A stretch of DNA of 64,000 nt from contig NZ_CAMIIE010000004.1 of assembly GCF_946222605.1 (NCBI RefSeq), positions 1-64,000 on the forward strand, given 5' to 3'. Below the pieces are notes generated by a model. It was not told the DNA's origin and did not search any database. It saw nothing but the letters and a program-made list of their open reading frames with translations. Below are positions 25,765-38,250 of the stretch, piece after piece (position 1 is the first letter of the stretch; each line of letters begins with the position of its first letter). Source of the stretch: an uncultured Acidocella sp. Lineage in GTDB: Bacteria > Pseudomonadota > Alphaproteobacteria > Acetobacterales > Acetobacteraceae. The position numbers were made by a program, and so were the translations under genes.

Positions 25765-26106
25765 GTGGCGAACGAAAAATCTCAGAATGTGCAGGATGTG
25801 TTCCTCAATCACGTCCGCAAGAGCAAGACGCCGGTCACTGTGTTCCTCGTCAATGGCGTGAAGCTGCAGGGTGTGATCACCTGGTTTGACAATTTCTCCG
25901 TGCTGCTGCGCCGTGATGGTCATACCCAGCTGGTCTATAAGCACGCGATCAGCACGGTGATGCCGGGCGCGCCGATCATGCTGTTCGATGCCGGCCGCGC
26001 CGAAGGCGCCGCCCCGGCCCCTGGCGAAGGCGCGCCGGCCAGCGCCAGCACGCTGCGGCTGAGCCGCAACCCCGAGCCGCAATACGACCCCGAGTCCGAA
26101 GGCTGA
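25765..26106 (+). CDS. hfq: RNA chaperone Hfq
   Basis: 113 residues, GTG start with AAAGGGA 7 bases upstream. The Sm core occupies residues 8-70 with Sm1 ([11 protein letters not shown]) and Sm2 (LVYKHAIST, the Hfq-specific YKHA). It forms a hexameric ring that pairs small RNAs with mRNAs. The C-terminal tail of about 40 residues is Ala/Gly/Pro-rich and disordered. hflX follows 16 bases later, the common hfq-hflX pairing. Confidence 0.97.
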   Translation: MANEKSQNVQDVFLNHVRKSKTPVTVFLVNGVKLQGVITWFDNFSVLLRRDGHTQLVYKHAISTVMPGAPIMLFDAGRAEGAAPAPGEGAPASASTLRLSRNPEPQYDPESEG

Positions 26107-26122
26107 TCCTCCGGATATCGTG

Positions 26123-27403
26123 ATGCAAGAGACCGCGCCCCCGCCAAGCCGGGCGGCGATTTTGCTGCCCTGGGACCGGCAGGCGGCCTTCGCCGCCGGT
26201 CAGATCCGCTCCGCCGAGGCGCGCCTCGCGGAAGCGGTTGGGCTGGCCGCCTCCATCGGGCTGGTGATCGTGCATGAGCAGATCTTCCAGCTCCGCTCGC
26301 TCACCCCGGCCACTCTGCTCGGCAAGGGCCAGGTCGAGCAGGCCGCCACCGCCCTGCGCGGGGCGCAGGTGGATGTGGCGGTGGTGGATGCCGCCCTGAC
26401 CCCCGTGCAGCAGCGCAATCTTGAAAAGGCCTTCGGCACCAAGGTCATCGACCGGACCGGGCTGATCCTGGATATTTTCGGCGCCCGTGCGCGCACCCGT
26501 GAAGGCGCGTTGCAGGTGGAGCTGGCGCATCTGGAGTATCAGCGCTCGCGCCTGGTGCGCTCCTGGACCCATCTTGAGCGCCAGCGCGGCGGCTTCGGCT
26601 TCCTCGGCGGTCCTGGTGAGACGCAGATCGAGGCGGATCGCCGTCTGATCGGCGACCGTATCGTCAAGCTGAAGGCCGAGCTGGAGGATGTGCGCCGCAC
26701 CCGCGGCCTGCATCGCGGTGCGCGCAGAAAAGTGCCGTACCCCGTGGTGGCGCTGGTTGGCTACACCAATGCCGGCAAATCCACCCTCTTCAACGCCCTC
26801 ACCGGGGCGAGCGTGATGGCCGAGGACCAGCTTTTCGCGACATTGGACCCGACCATGCGCGGGCTGGTGCTGCCCTCCGGGCGCAATATCATCCTGTCGG
26901 ACACTGTGGGCTTCATCTCCGAACTGCCGACCGAGCTGGTCGCCGCCTTCCGCGCCACGCTGGAAGAGGTGGCGGAGGCGGATCTGCTGCTGCATGTGCG
27001 CGACATTTCCCATCCCGACACCGAGGCCCAGGCCCGCGATGTGCGCGCCGTGCTCACCCGCATGGCCAAGGAAGGCACGCTGGACGAGGACTGGCCCGCC
27101 CATACGCTGGAGGTGCTGAACAAGGCCGACGCGCTGGGCGGCATCGCCAATGTCGTGCAGGGCGAGGGGATCGCCGTCTCCGCCCTCACCGGCGAGGGGC
27201 TGGACCGGCTGCTGGAGGCCATCGATGCCCGGCTGGCCGCGGCCGAGCAGCTGCTGGAGCTGCAGGTGCCGGTTGCGGATGGCGCGCGTCTGGCCTGGCT
27301 CTATCGCCATGGCGAGGTGGTGGCGCGTGAGGATGACGAGCACCATGTGACATTGCAGGTGCGGCTTTCCGCCGTCGATAAAGCGAGGTTCGAAGCATTA
27401 TGA
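26123..27403 (+). CDS. hflX: GTPase HflX
   Basis: 426 residues from ATG 26123 (a GTG three bases earlier is also possible). The HflX N-terminal domain (about 20-190) has the LLGKGQVEQ and GARARTREGALQVELA blocks with the RGGFGFLGGPGE glycine-rich linker. The G domain begins GYTNAGKST (near 213), followed by DTVGF and NKAD. HflX splits or rescues stalled ribosomes under stress. Overlaps the next gene by 4 bp. Confidence 0.97.
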   Translation: MQETAPPPSRAAILLPWDRQAAFAAGQIRSAEARLAEAVGLAASIGLVIVHEQIFQLRSLTPATLLGKGQVEQAATALRGAQVDVAVVDAALTPVQQRNLEKAFGTKVIDRTGLILDIFGARARTREGALQVELAHLEYQRSRLVRSWTHLERQRGGFGFLGGPGETQIEADRRLIGDRIVKLKAELEDVRRTRGLHRGARRKVPYPVVALVGYTNAGKSTLFNALTGASVMAEDQLFATLDPTMRGLVLPSGRNIILSDTVGFISELPTELVAAFRATLEEVAEADLLLHVRDISHPDTEAQARDVRAVLTRMAKEGTLDEDWPAHTLEVLNKADALGGIANVVQGEGIAVSALTGEGLDRLLEAIDARLAAAEQLLELQVPVADGARLAWLYRHGEVVAREDDEHHVTLQVRLSAVDKARFEAL

Positions 27404-28218
27404 AGCCAGCCGAGGTCCAATCCGTCATCGATCTGCTGCGGCATGTGGCGCGAACGGAAATCCTCCCCCGCTTCAAGAGGCTCTCCGCCGAGGATGTCCG
27501 CACCAAGACCGGCCCGCTGGACCCGGTGACAATCGCCGATGAGGCGGCGGAACGGGCGCTGAAGGCCGGGTTGAACGCGCTGTTTCCGGGCGATGACGTG
27601 ATCGGCGAAGAAGCCGTCTCCTCCGGCGCGGCCTCGCTGGAGCGCCTGGCGCAGCCCGGGCGGGTCTGGATTCTCGACCCGATCGACGGCACCGCGAATT
27701 TCGCCGCCGAGCTGCCTTTGTTCGGGGTGATGGCGGCGTTGGTGGAGGCGGATGAGATCCTCGCCGGCTTCATCTTCGACCCCTTCGGCGATGATTGCGC
27801 GGTGGCGCTGAAAGGCGAGGGGGCCTATTTGATCGCCGCCGATGGCACCCGCCGCAAATTGCAGGTGGCGGACCCGGTGCCGGTGGAGCAGATGGTCGGC
27901 TCGATGTCCTGGCGGTTTATGCCCGAGCCTCTGCGCAGCCACGTGCTGCACCGGCTGGACCGGCTGGCGGCGGTGACGGATTATCGCTGCGCCGCGCATC
28001 AATATCGCATGCTCTCGGGCGGGCATTGCCATGTGCAGATGTTCCGCAAGCTGATGCCCTGGGACCATGCGGCCGGGGTGCTGCTGCACCGCGAGGCCGG
28101 CGGCCATGCGCGGCATTTCGACGGTTCGCCCTATCGCCCATCGCAAATCGATGGCGGCCTGCTGCTAGCCCCTGACGAGGCCAGCTGGGATGAGCTGGCG
28201 AAGGCGCTGCTTCGATAA
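27400..28218 (+). CDS. Inositol-monophosphatase-family phosphatase
   Basis: 272 residues. The metal-dependent phosphatase motifs are intact: GEEAVSS, DPIDGTANF (metal-binding Asp pair) and WDHAAGVLL near the C-terminus. The substrate could be inositol phosphate, histidinol phosphate or 3'-phosphoadenosine nucleotides; the sequence alone does not decide. The start overlaps the hflX stop by 4 bp, so it belongs to the hfq-hflX transcript. Convergent with the DUF1345 gene. Confidence 0.9.
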   Translation: MKPAEVQSVIDLLRHVARTEILPRFKRLSAEDVRTKTGPLDPVTIADEAAERALKAGLNALFPGDDVIGEEAVSSGAASLERLAQPGRVWILDPIDGTANFAAELPLFGVMAALVEADEILAGFIFDPFGDDCAVALKGEGAYLIAADGTRRKLQVADPVPVEQMVGSMSWRFMPEPLRSHVLHRLDRLAAVTDYRCAAHQYRMLSGGHCHVQMFRKLMPWDHAAGVLLHREAGGHARHFDGSPYRPSQIDGGLLLAPDEASWDELAKALLR

Positions 28219-28231
28219 ATAAAACGCCCTC

Positions 28232-28900
28232 TCAAAGCAGCGACGCGGCGATATTCACCGACAGCGCCAAAATCACCGTATTGAACAGAAACCCGATCAG
28301 CCCCTGCAAGGTCGCCAGCCGGCGCAGCTTCTTTGAGGTGATGTCGCAGTCAGAGACCTGAAACGTCATCCCCAGCACGAAGGAGAAATACACGAAATCC
28401 AGATAATCCGGCGTCTCGTCCTGGGGGAAATCGATCCCGCCATCCACGCTCTTCGCGCCCAGATCGTAGGAATAATATTCATGCGCATAGCGATAGGCGA
28501 AGGTGAGGTGGGTCACCGCCCAGGAGAGGGCAAGCGTCAGCACCACAAACGCCAGATATGCCCCGGTGAAATGCGCCTTCTGGCTGGCGGCATGGGAGAA
28601 CAGCACCAGCGATGAAAAACTCATCACCGCGCCCAGCAGCGTCAGGGTGAAGACCGTCCATTCCCCCTCCTGGTGGGTTTTCGCATCGGCGCTGATGTCA
28701 CGGTCCTCACTGCGGAAGAACATCACCAGCGTGAAGACGATATAAAGCAGGCTGCCCAGATCCCAGCCCGCCACCGCCCGCACCGCCGGGTGAAATGCCC
28801 CCAGCGCCTGCAACACCCCCCAGACCAGCAGCCCGGACCCATAGCAAAGGCTGAAAAAGGGCCGGACGCGCAGGATCCGGTACAGGTTGAAGCGGTTCAT
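28232..28900 (-). CDS. DUF1345 membrane protein
   Basis: 222 residues with about five to six membrane helices. The DUF1345 signature PDYLDFVYFSF-GMTFQVSDCDIT near 160-185 is clear. The function of the family is unknown. Basic N-terminus (MNRFNLYRILRVR) is cytoplasmic. It stands 25 bases from the cupin gene on the same strand, so the two may be co-transcribed. Confidence 0.85.
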   Translation of the reverse strand: MNRFNLYRILRVRPFFSLCYGSGLLVWGVLQALGAFHPAVRAVAGWDLGSLLYIVFTLVMFFRSEDRDISADAKTHQEGEWTVFTLTLLGAVMSFSSLVLFSHAASQKAHFTGAYLAFVVLTLALSWAVTHLTFAYRYAHEYYSYDLGAKSVDGGIDFPQDETPDYLDFVYFSFVLGMTFQVSDCDITSKKLRRLATLQGLIGFLFNTVILALSVNIAASLL

Positions 28901-28925
28901 GAACCAGGATTAGAGCGCGGCCGCA

Positions 28926-29252
28926 TCATTTTTCAAGGGCGGCGAGGGCGGGTGACAGCATCTTCACCTCGATCTCGATGAACGCCATCGGCGCGTCGCC
29001 GCCATTGCGCACATCATGCTGCACGCCGGGGTCGCGCGCATAGGCATCGCCGGCCTTGCGGATGAAACGGTGCACGGTCTCGCCGTCATGCACCTCCTGC
29101 ACCGCGTCGGTCAGCATCACCACGTAATAAGGCCAGCCATGGCTGTGCCAGCCTGTCACCGCCCCTGGCTCGAAATCCCAGCGTGTGATCCGCAGCTGCG
29201 CATCGTCCTGTTGCACGGTTGAGGTGGCGGGAAGGGTGCAGGCGAAGGCCAT
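28926..29252 (-). CDS. Small cupin-domain protein
   Basis: 108 residues forming a single cupin barrel: motif 1 is W-H-S-H-G with GWPYYVVMLTD, motif 2 GDAYARDPGVQHDV. His pairs suggest a bound metal. Similar small cupins include dioxygenase-like or sugar-binding proteins; no specific reaction can be assigned. GAGG lies six bases before the ATG. The 203 bases between this start and fusA contain no further gene that I can support. Confidence 0.8.
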   Translation of the reverse strand: MAFACTLPATSTVQQDDAQLRITRWDFEPGAVTGWHSHGWPYYVVMLTDAVQEVHDGETVHRFIRKAGDAYARDPGVQHDVRNGGDAPMAFIEIEVKMLSPALAALEK

Positions 29253-29455
29253 GGAAACCTCTCAGGCTAGGGGTACGCCAGCTGTAACACGCCCCAAGCG
29301 CTTGAAAAGGCGCGGATGCGGCGAAAAGCGTCATAATCCACACGCAAGCGGGGTTGCCAAATGCCCCGCTCTGGCTCAAAAGCCGGGCGAACAGCGCGGC
29401 CTGATCCAGGCGGCGCCGTATCTGTTTGACATTTTATCCGCCCGTGGAGGCATCG

Positions 29456-31537
29456 ATGGCTGATACTGACCTGAACAAGATCCGGAATATCGGGATCACC
29501 GCGCATATCGACGCGGGCAAGACCACCACCACGGAGCGCATCCTTTACTACACCGGCGTGTCCCACAAGATCGGTGAAGTGCATGATGGCAACACCACCA
29601 CCGACTATATGGCCCAGGAGCGTGAGCGCGGCATCACCATCACCTCCGCCGCGGTGACCTGCGAGTGGAAAGACCACGCGATCAACATCATCGACACGCC
29701 CGGCCATATCGACTTCAACATCGAAGTGAACCGCTCGCTGCGCGTGCTCGACGGCGCCATCTTCATCATCGAGGGCGTGGCCGGCGTGCAGCCGCAGTCC
29801 GAGACCAACTGGCGCCTGGCCGACCGTTACAATGTGCCGCGCCTGATCTTCATCAACAAGCTGGACCGTACCGGCGCCGATTTCTATCGCGCCTTCGACA
29901 CGCTGAAGGAGAAGCTGGACATCGTGGCGCTGCCGCTGCAGCTGCCCATCGGCATCGAGGAGAACTTCCTCGGCGTGGTCGATCTGGTCGAGATGAAGGC
30001 GATCATCTGGGAAGGCGGCGAGCTCGGCGCGAAGTTCCATGATGAGGAAATCCCGGCCGACATGCTGGAGAAGGCCAAGGAGGCCCGCCAGCTCCTGCTC
30101 GACACCGCGCTGGCGGTCGACGATGCCGGCATGGAGGAATATTTCGAGAAGGGCGACGTTTCCGTCGAGACCCTGAAGCGCGCGATCAAGACCGGCACCA
30201 TCTCCGGCGCCTTCCGCCCGGTGATGTGCGGCACCGCCTTCAAGAACAAGGGCGTGCAGCCGCTGCTGGACGGCGTGCTGGATTACCTGCCCTCCCCCGT
30301 GGACGTGCCGGGCATCAAGGTGGCACCCGAAGAGGGCCAGGAGGAAGATCCCAACGCGCGGCGCATCAAGGCCGACCCGAACGCCCCGTTCGCCGGCCTC
30401 GCCTTCAAGATCATCAACGACAAATACGGCTCGCTCACCTTCGTGCGCGTCTATGCCGGCACGTTGAAGTCCGGCGACTCGGTGCAGAACACCACCAAGG
30501 GCCACAAGGAGCGTATCGGGCGCATGTACAAGATGCATGCCGATAAGCGCCAGGAAATCACCGAGGTTTCCGCCGGTGACATCGCCGCCTTCGTGGGCCT
30601 GAAGGATACCGGCACCGGCGACACGCTGGCCGCCTCCGAGGACCCGGTGGTGCTGGAGCGCATGGCGTTCCCGGTCCCGGTGATCGACATCTCCGTCGAG
30701 CCGAAGACCAAGGAAGGCATCGAGAAGATGACCATCGGCCTGCAGAAGCTGGCGGCGGAAGATCCGTCCCTGCGTCTGAAGACCGACCAGGAAACCGGCC
30801 AGACCATCCTCTCGGGCATGGGCGAGCTGCATCTGGAAATCATCGTCGACCGTCTGAAGCGCGAATATGGCGTGGACGCGAATATCGGCGCGCCGCAGGT
30901 GGCCTTCCGCGAGACCATCACCAAGGAGCACACCGAAACCTACACCCACAAGAAGCAGTCCGGTGGGTCGGGTCAGTACGCTGAGGTGAAGATCACCTTC
31001 ACCCCGCGCGAGCGTAACGAAGGCATCGAGTTCGAGAACAAGATCGTCGGCGGCGCGGTGCCGAAGGAATATATCCCGGCCGTGGAAAAGGGCATCAAGA
31101 ACCAGGCCGATACCGGCGTTCTGGCCGGCTTCCCGACCGTCGACTTCTCCTTCGCGCTGGTTGACGGCAAGTACCATGACGTCGACTCGAGCGCCCTGGC
31201 GTTCGAAATCGCCGCCAAGGCCTGCTTCCGTGAAGGCATGAAGAAGGCCGGCCCGGTCATCCTCGAGCCGATCATGGACGTGGAAGTCACCACCCCGAAC
31301 GATCACGTCGGCGACGTGGTGGGCGATCTCAACCGTCGCCGCGGCATGATCCAGAACCAGGAAGCTTCCGGTTCCACCGTGATCGTGCGCGCGCACGTGC
31401 CGCTGAAGGAAATGTTCGGCTACATCTCGAACCTGCGTTCGATGACCAAGGGCCGCGCCTCCTTCACCATGCAGTTCCACCACTATGATCCGGTGCCGCG
31501 CAACGTGGCCGACGAGATCATGGCCAAGAGCGCGTAA
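29456..31537 (+). CDS. fusA: Translation elongation factor G
   Basis: 693 residues from ATG 29456, set by a strong GGAGG six bases upstream. The G domain has [32 protein letters not shown] and [10 protein letters not shown], followed by domains II-V. It drives ribosomal translocation and, with RRF, ribosome recycling. Codon use is very biased, pointing to a highly expressed main copy. It is not in the usual rpsL-rpsG-fusA-tuf cluster; neighbours are a cupin gene and a glycosyl-transfer pair. A strong terminator follows. Confidence 0.97.
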   Translation: MADTDLNKIRNIGITAHIDAGKTTTTERILYYTGVSHKIGEVHDGNTTTDYMAQERERGITITSAAVTCEWKDHAINIIDTPGHIDFNIEVNRSLRVLDGAIFIIEGVAGVQPQSETNWRLADRYNVPRLIFINKLDRTGADFYRAFDTLKEKLDIVALPLQLPIGIEENFLGVVDLVEMKAIIWEGGELGAKFHDEEIPADMLEKAKEARQLLLDTALAVDDAGMEEYFEKGDVSVETLKRAIKTGTISGAFRPVMCGTAFKNKGVQPLLDGVLDYLPSPVDVPGIKVAPEEGQEEDPNARRIKADPNAPFAGLAFKIINDKYGSLTFVRVYAGTLKSGDSVQNTTKGHKERIGRMYKMHADKRQEITEVSAGDIAAFVGLKDTGTGDTLAASEDPVVLERMAFPVPVIDISVEPKTKEGIEKMTIGLQKLAAEDPSLRLKTDQETGQTILSGMGELHLEIIVDRLKREYGVDANIGAPQVAFRETITKEHTETYTHKKQSGGSGQYAEVKITFTPRERNEGIEFENKIVGGAVPKEYIPAVEKGIKNQADTGVLAGFPTVDFSFALVDGKYHDVDSSALAFEIAAKACFREGMKKAGPVILEPIMDVEVTTPNDHVGDVVGDLNRRRGMIQNQEASGSTVIVRAHVPLKEMFGYISNLRSMTKGRASFTMQFHHYDPVPRNVADEIMAKSA

Positions 31538-31587
31538 GCGCGGAACGCTTTAGCGAGAGCGCTTAAAGCCTTTCACCCAGACCAGAA

Positions 31588-31616
31588 AACGGCGCCTTCG
31601 GGCGCCGTTTTTTTTT
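31588..31616 (+). terminator. Intrinsic terminator of fusA
   Basis: Stem AACGGCGCC / GGCGCCGTT closed by the stable loop TTCG and followed by a run of Ts. It lies 50 bases after the fusA stop and before the next plus-strand gene. Unlike the two palindrome families, this one has the textbook form. Confidence 0.9.
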
Positions 31617-31664
31617 GGGCGATGCGGTTTGACAAGCCGACTCCCGACACGGCAGAGACAGGCC

Positions 31665-32957
31665 ATGCAAGAATGCCGGACGGCGCAGACCAGCACGCAA
31701 CCCGCATGGCGCCCCCGCGCCGGCTTCATCATCCTCATGCTGCTGGGCTTCGCGCTCGTCGTGCTGGTGCGGATGCCGCAGATCCTGGCGCAAGGCGGGC
31801 GCTTCTGGGCGGAAGAGGGCGTGGTCTATTTCGCCAATAGCTGGAACTGGCCCTGGTATCAGGCCTGGTTCGCCATCCATACCGGCTATATCAATTTCAT
31901 CGCGGGGTTCGGCACCTGGCTGGGGCTGCAGCTGGGCGGGCTCGACCATGCGCCGCTGGTAACGGTGCTGCTGGCGCTGCTGGTGCAGGCGCTGGCCCCG
32001 TTCATCATCCTCACCCACGACTTTCCCTGGCGGCGCAGCCGGCTGGCCTGCATGGCGGCGGTGCTGCTCTGCGCGGTGCCGCCCGGCACCGCCGAGGTCT
32101 GGCTGAACACCATCACCAGCCAGTTCCATCTCGGCCTGGCGGCGGCGTTGATCCTCGCCGCCCCGCCCAGAACCAAGCGTCTGTTCGTGCTCGACGCGCT
32201 GGTGCTCGCCGTCGGCGTGCTCTCCGGCCCCGCCACCAGCTTCCTGCTGCCTTTGTTCCTGCTGCGCGGCGTGCTCACCCGCAGCCGGGTGATGCTGCTG
32301 TTCAGCCTGATCCTGCTTGTCGGGTTCGCGCTGCAGCTAGGCATCTATCTCACCCATCCGATGCCGTTGCGCAGCGGGCCGGTCTCGCTGGCGGCATTGC
32401 TGGCGGTGATCGCGCTGCACGGACCGGTCATGGCCTTCACCGGCATGCATGGCGCCGCCGTCATCGGCCGCTGCTTCCTCGCCCTGGGCCAGACCCAGGC
32501 GCTGCTCTGGCCGCCGCTGTTGATCCTTGTCCTGTTCTACGCGCTGCTGGGCTGGCTGGTGGCGGGGGCGCGCTTTGGCCGCGCCACGCTGGCGCTGCTG
32601 CTGGCGGCGCAGATCATCATCCTGTTCGTCTCGTTCGATAAATCCCTCTCGCCGGATTTCACCGACAGCATGGGGGCGGGCTGGGGCGGGCGCTATGCCT
32701 TCATCCCGCTGGTGTTGACCGGGCTGATCCTGACCGGCGCGGTCTGCACCACCAGCTGGGCCCGGCGCGCCGTGGCGTTTTTCGCCTTGCTGCTGGTGCT
32801 GGCCGTGGGGGTCAGCAATGACCGCACCGGCACCGCCATGTTCGCCAGCGGCCCGGCCTGGGGCCCGCAAGCCAAGGCCTGGCAGCTCCGTCACTGTAAT
32901 TTCTTCAAAATCTGGCCCGGCAACACCGGCTGGATCGTCATCCTCGGGCATCGATGA
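31665..32957 (+). CDS. Polytopic membrane protein, possible GT-C-type glycosyltransferase
   Basis: 430 residues from ATG 31665 (a TTG at 31629 is possible). I count about ten hydrophobic helices. The first extracytoplasmic loop has an acidic FWAEEG...YFANSW segment, resembling the acidic catalytic loop of GT-C enzymes that use lipid-linked sugars. No family name can be given with confidence. Its last 4 bp overlap the start of a GT2 gene that resembles polyprenyl-phosphate sugar synthases, so the pair could make and then use a lipid-linked sugar to modify a surface polymer. Confidence 0.6.
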   Translation: MQECRTAQTSTQPAWRPRAGFIILMLLGFALVVLVRMPQILAQGGRFWAEEGVVYFANSWNWPWYQAWFAIHTGYINFIAGFGTWLGLQLGGLDHAPLVTVLLALLVQALAPFIILTHDFPWRRSRLACMAAVLLCAVPPGTAEVWLNTITSQFHLGLAAALILAAPPRTKRLFVLDALVLAVGVLSGPATSFLLPLFLLRGVLTRSRVMLLFSLILLVGFALQLGIYLTHPMPLRSGPVSLAALLAVIALHGPVMAFTGMHGAAVIGRCFLALGQTQALLWPPLLILVLFYALLGWLVAGARFGRATLALLLAAQIIILFVSFDKSLSPDFTDSMGAGWGGRYAFIPLVLTGLILTGAVCTTSWARRAVAFFALLLVLAVGVSNDRTGTAMFASGPAWGPQAKAWQLRHCNFFKIWPGNTGWIVILGHR

Positions 32958-34114
32958 ACCCGATGCCCGAGCTCAGCATTGTCATGCCCTGCCTCAATGA
33001 GGCGCAGACGCTGCCGCTCTGCATCGCCAAGGCCAAAGCGTTCCTGAGCTCGCACGGCATCGAGGGTGAAATCGTCATCGGCGATAACGGCTCCAGCGAC
33101 GGCTCGCAGGCGCTGGCGCGGGCTTTGGGCGCCAGGGTGGTGGAGGTGCCGCGGCGCGGCTATGGCGCGGCGCTGCATGGCGCGGTGAGTGCCGCGCGCG
33201 GGCGCTATTGCATCATGGGCGATTCCGACGACAGCTACGATTTTTCCAAGCTGGCGCCGTTTCTGCAGGCGCTGCGGGGTGGCGCGGATTTGGTCATGGG
33301 CAACCGCTTTGCCGGCGGCATCAGCCCGGGGGCGATGCCTTGGAAGAATCGCTATCTCGGCAACCCGGTTCTCTCCGGGCTGGGGCGCTTCCTCTTCCGC
33401 ACCCCGATCAAGGATTTCCATTGCGGCCTGCGCGGCTTCAGCCGCGACGCCTTCCTGCGCATGGATCTGCGCACCATCGGCATGGAGTTCGCCTCCGAGA
33501 TGGTGATCAAGGCGGCATTGCTGGGCATGCGCATCGAGGAGGTGCCGACCACGCTGGAGAAGGATGGGCGCGCCCGCCCGCCGCATCTGCGCCCCTGGCG
33601 GGATGGCTGGCGGCATCTGCGCTTCATGCTGCTGTTCTCGCCGGCCTGGCTGTTTCTCTATCCCGGGCTCGGGCTGGCGCTGCTGGGGCTGGGGCTGGGC
33701 GGGGCGCTGATGACGGGGCCGCTGCGGATCGCCGGGGTGAGGCTGGATCTCGGGGCGCTGCTTTATTGCGTGACGATGGTGGAGCTGGGGGCGCAGGCGG
33801 TGATCTTCGCCTGGCTGGCGCGCGCATATACCATCCAGGAAGGGCTGCTGCCGGCCTCGCTGCGCATGCGCCGTCTGGAGCCGCTGGTGACGCTTGAAAA
33901 CGGGCTGGTGCTGGGGCTGGGCCTATTGGGGCTCGGGCTAGGGCTGCTCGGCTGGGCGATTGCGATCTGGTCGCAGGCCGGGTTCGGCAATCTCGATGTC
34001 GGGCGGATCGCGCGCATCATCATGGGCTCGTCGCTGGCGCTGTCGCTGGGCATGGAGGTGCTGCTCTCCAGCTTCCTGCTCTCCACGCTGCGGCTGCATA
34101 TCAGGGAAACCTAA
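32954..34114 (+). CDS. GT2-family glycosyltransferase (dolichyl-phosphate-sugar-synthase-like)
   Basis: 386 residues. The N-terminal GT-A domain (about 8-225) has SIVMPCLNEAQTLP, GDNGSSDGS, the metal-binding DSDDSYDF and DFHCGLRGFSR acceptor block typical of polyprenyl-phosphate mannose/glucose synthases. Four membrane helices follow (230-380). It probably moves a sugar from a nucleotide sugar onto undecaprenyl phosphate. The start overlaps the preceding membrane protein gene by 4 bp. Its end meets alaS at a shared hairpin. Confidence 0.88.
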   Translation: MNPMPELSIVMPCLNEAQTLPLCIAKAKAFLSSHGIEGEIVIGDNGSSDGSQALARALGARVVEVPRRGYGAALHGAVSAARGRYCIMGDSDDSYDFSKLAPFLQALRGGADLVMGNRFAGGISPGAMPWKNRYLGNPVLSGLGRFLFRTPIKDFHCGLRGFSRDAFLRMDLRTIGMEFASEMVIKAALLGMRIEEVPTTLEKDGRARPPHLRPWRDGWRHLRFMLLFSPAWLFLYPGLGLALLGLGLGGALMTGPLRIAGVRLDLGALLYCVTMVELGAQAVIFAWLARAYTIQEGLLPASLRMRRLEPLVTLENGLVLGLGLLGLGLGLLGWAIAIWSQAGFGNLDVGRIARIIMGSSLALSLGMEVLLSSFLLSTLRLHIRET

Positions 34115-34136
34115 AGGCGGCCCGAAGGCCGCCTTT
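34113..34136. terminator. Bidirectional hairpin between the GT2 gene and alaS
   Basis: AAAGGCGGCC and GGCCGCCTTT form a perfect 10-pair stem with a CGAA loop, between the stops of two convergent genes (34114 and 34146). The A and T runs are inside the stem ends, so it can work for both strands. Confidence 0.75.
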
Positions 34137-34145
34137 ATGGGTTGC

Positions 34146-36800
<2,655 letters not shown>

Positions 36801-36865
36801 GTGGGCTGGATTACAAGGCGGACGGGTTTTCGCCAAGCCCGCCCGCCGGCCGGGCGCAAAAAGGG

Positions 36866-37003
36866 CAAAAGTTTTTGGGGCGCCCTTTTTTCAAAAAGGG
36901 CGCGAAGAGACAAAAGGCCGGATCGCCCCCAGGGGGGCGTCCGGCCTTTTGTCAGGAAGGGGCGTTTTTGTAAAAACACCCCTTCAACCCCCAAAAAATT
37001 TTA
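36866..37003. repeat. Family 1 (T5A5) palindromic element, copy E
   Basis: Three hairpins between AAAAGTTTTTGGGG and CCCCCAAAAAATTTTA ends: 36880-36903 (GCGCCCTTTTT arms), 36909-36953 (long 45-base cruciform with arms starting GACAAAAGGCCGGA, shared with copy G) and 36956-36985 (GAAGGGG arms with one mismatch). The right end contains the recA stop TAA on the minus strand. The whole recA-alaS gap is this element plus a short lead. Confidence 0.88.
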
Positions 37004-38068
37004 ATCCTCAGCGCTGTCCTCGCCGCCATCGGCGGCCATCAGCGCCTCACCCAGCGTCGAAGACTGATCGCGGATCTTCTTCTCGATGCTTTCGGCCACT
37101 TTCGGATTGTCGCGCAGGAACTGCTTGGCATTCTCCCGCCCCTGGCCAATCCGCTGGCTGTCGTACGAGAACCAGGCGCCGGATTTCTCCACCACCCCGG
37201 CCTTCACCCCGAGATCCACCAGCTCGCCGGATTTGGAAATCCCCTCGCCGAACATGATGTCGAACTCCACCTGCCGGAAGGGCGGGGCGAGCTTGTTCTT
37301 CACCACTTTCACCCGGACATGGTTGCCCGTCACCTCGTCGCGCTCCTTGATCGAGCCGGTGCGGCGGATTTCCATGCGGATGGAGGAATAGAATTTCAGC
37401 GCGTTGCCGCCGGTCGTCGTCTCCGGATTACCGAACATCACGCCGATTTTCAGACGGATCTGGTTCAGGAAGATCAAAGTGGTGTTGGAGCGCGCCACCG
37501 AGCCGGTGATCTTGCGCAGCGCCTGGCTCATCAGCCGCGCATGCAGGCCGACATGGCTATCGCCCATCTCACCTTCCAACTCCGCGCGCGGCACCAGCGC
37601 GGCGACCGAGTCGATCACCAGCACGTCGATCGAGCCGGAGCGCACCAGCGTATCGGCGATTTCCAGACCCTGCTCGCCGGTATCGGGCTGCGAAATCAGC
37701 AGATTATCCACATCCACGCCGAGCTTGCGGGCATAGACCGGGTCCAGCGCGTGCTCGGCATCCACAAAGGCGCAGACACCGCCGCGCTTTTGCGCCTCGG
37801 CCACGGCATGCAGCGCCAGGGTGGTCTTGCCCGAGCTTTCCGGGCCGTAAACCTCGATCACGCGGCCGCGCGGCAGGCCGCCAATGCCCAGCGCCAGATC
37901 CAGCCCGAGCGAGCCAGAGGAGATCACCTCGATCGCCTCATTGCCGCCCTTGGCGCCCATGCGCATGATGGAGCCTTTGCCGAAGGCGCGCTCAATCTGC
38001 GCCATCGCGGCGTCGAGCGCCTTGTTTTTTTCGAGATCGGGTTTTGCCATCGTCGTCACTGTCGCCAT
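37001..38068 (-). CDS. recA: Recombinase RecA
   Basis: 355 residues. The start is ATG 38068 because GGAGG lies 8 bases before it (38077-38081 on plus) and the protein then has the usual RecA length; in-frame ATGs upstream would add a non-homologous extension. Walker A is GPESSGKT, with the ATPase block [16 protein letters not shown] and family segment ALKFY. It drives strand exchange and LexA self-cleavage. A matching LexA box is about 170-180 bases upstream. The stop codon lies within repeat copy E. Confidence 0.97.
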   Translation of the reverse strand: MATVTTMAKPDLEKNKALDAAMAQIERAFGKGSIMRMGAKGGNEAIEVISSGSLGLDLALGIGGLPRGRVIEVYGPESSGKTTLALHAVAEAQKRGGVCAFVDAEHALDPVYARKLGVDVDNLLISQPDTGEQGLEIADTLVRSGSIDVLVIDSVAALVPRAELEGEMGDSHVGLHARLMSQALRKITGSVARSNTTLIFLNQIRLKIGVMFGNPETTTGGNALKFYSSIRMEIRRTGSIKERDEVTGNHVRVKVVKNKLAPPFRQVEFDIMFGEGISKSGELVDLGVKAGVVEKSGAWFSYDSQRIGQGRENAKQFLRDNPKVAESIEKKIRDQSSTLGEALMAADGGEDSAED

Positions 38069-38213
38069 GAAAGGTGCCTCCGGAGCGTCCAACATCGACT
38101 CGATTTCTGTCAAACGAGCTTTTTTGCTTGCGGTGGATGCAACCATAGCGTGTTTTCCTGATCTTGCCATAGGGAATCGTTGAATCGCATCCTGGCATGG
38201 CGAGAACAAATTA

Positions 38214-38250
38214 GCAACATATCTGTTAATAATTTGTTCGTATTTTGTTC
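38214..38250. promoter_or_regulatory. LexA (SOS) boxes upstream of recA
   Basis: GTTC-N7-GTTC at 38236-38250 is an exact match to the alphaproteobacterial LexA site. GAAC-N7-CAAC at 38214-38228 is a near match in the other orientation, and GAAC-N7-AAAC at 38292-38306 another. The 337-base gap between recA and the GFA gene is AT-rich and otherwise empty; these sites are what it holds. DNA damage induction of recA is the expected result. Confidence 0.8.

Noticed and set aside
29267..31483. 738-residue open frame on minus opposite fusA
   Set aside because: Antisense to a highly conserved, codon-biased fusA.
31541..31565. Short AGCGAGAGCGCT repeat after fusA as a family 2 member
   Set aside because: It shares only a few bases with TAGAGC and lacks the TGACGC core; the real terminator is at 31588-31616.
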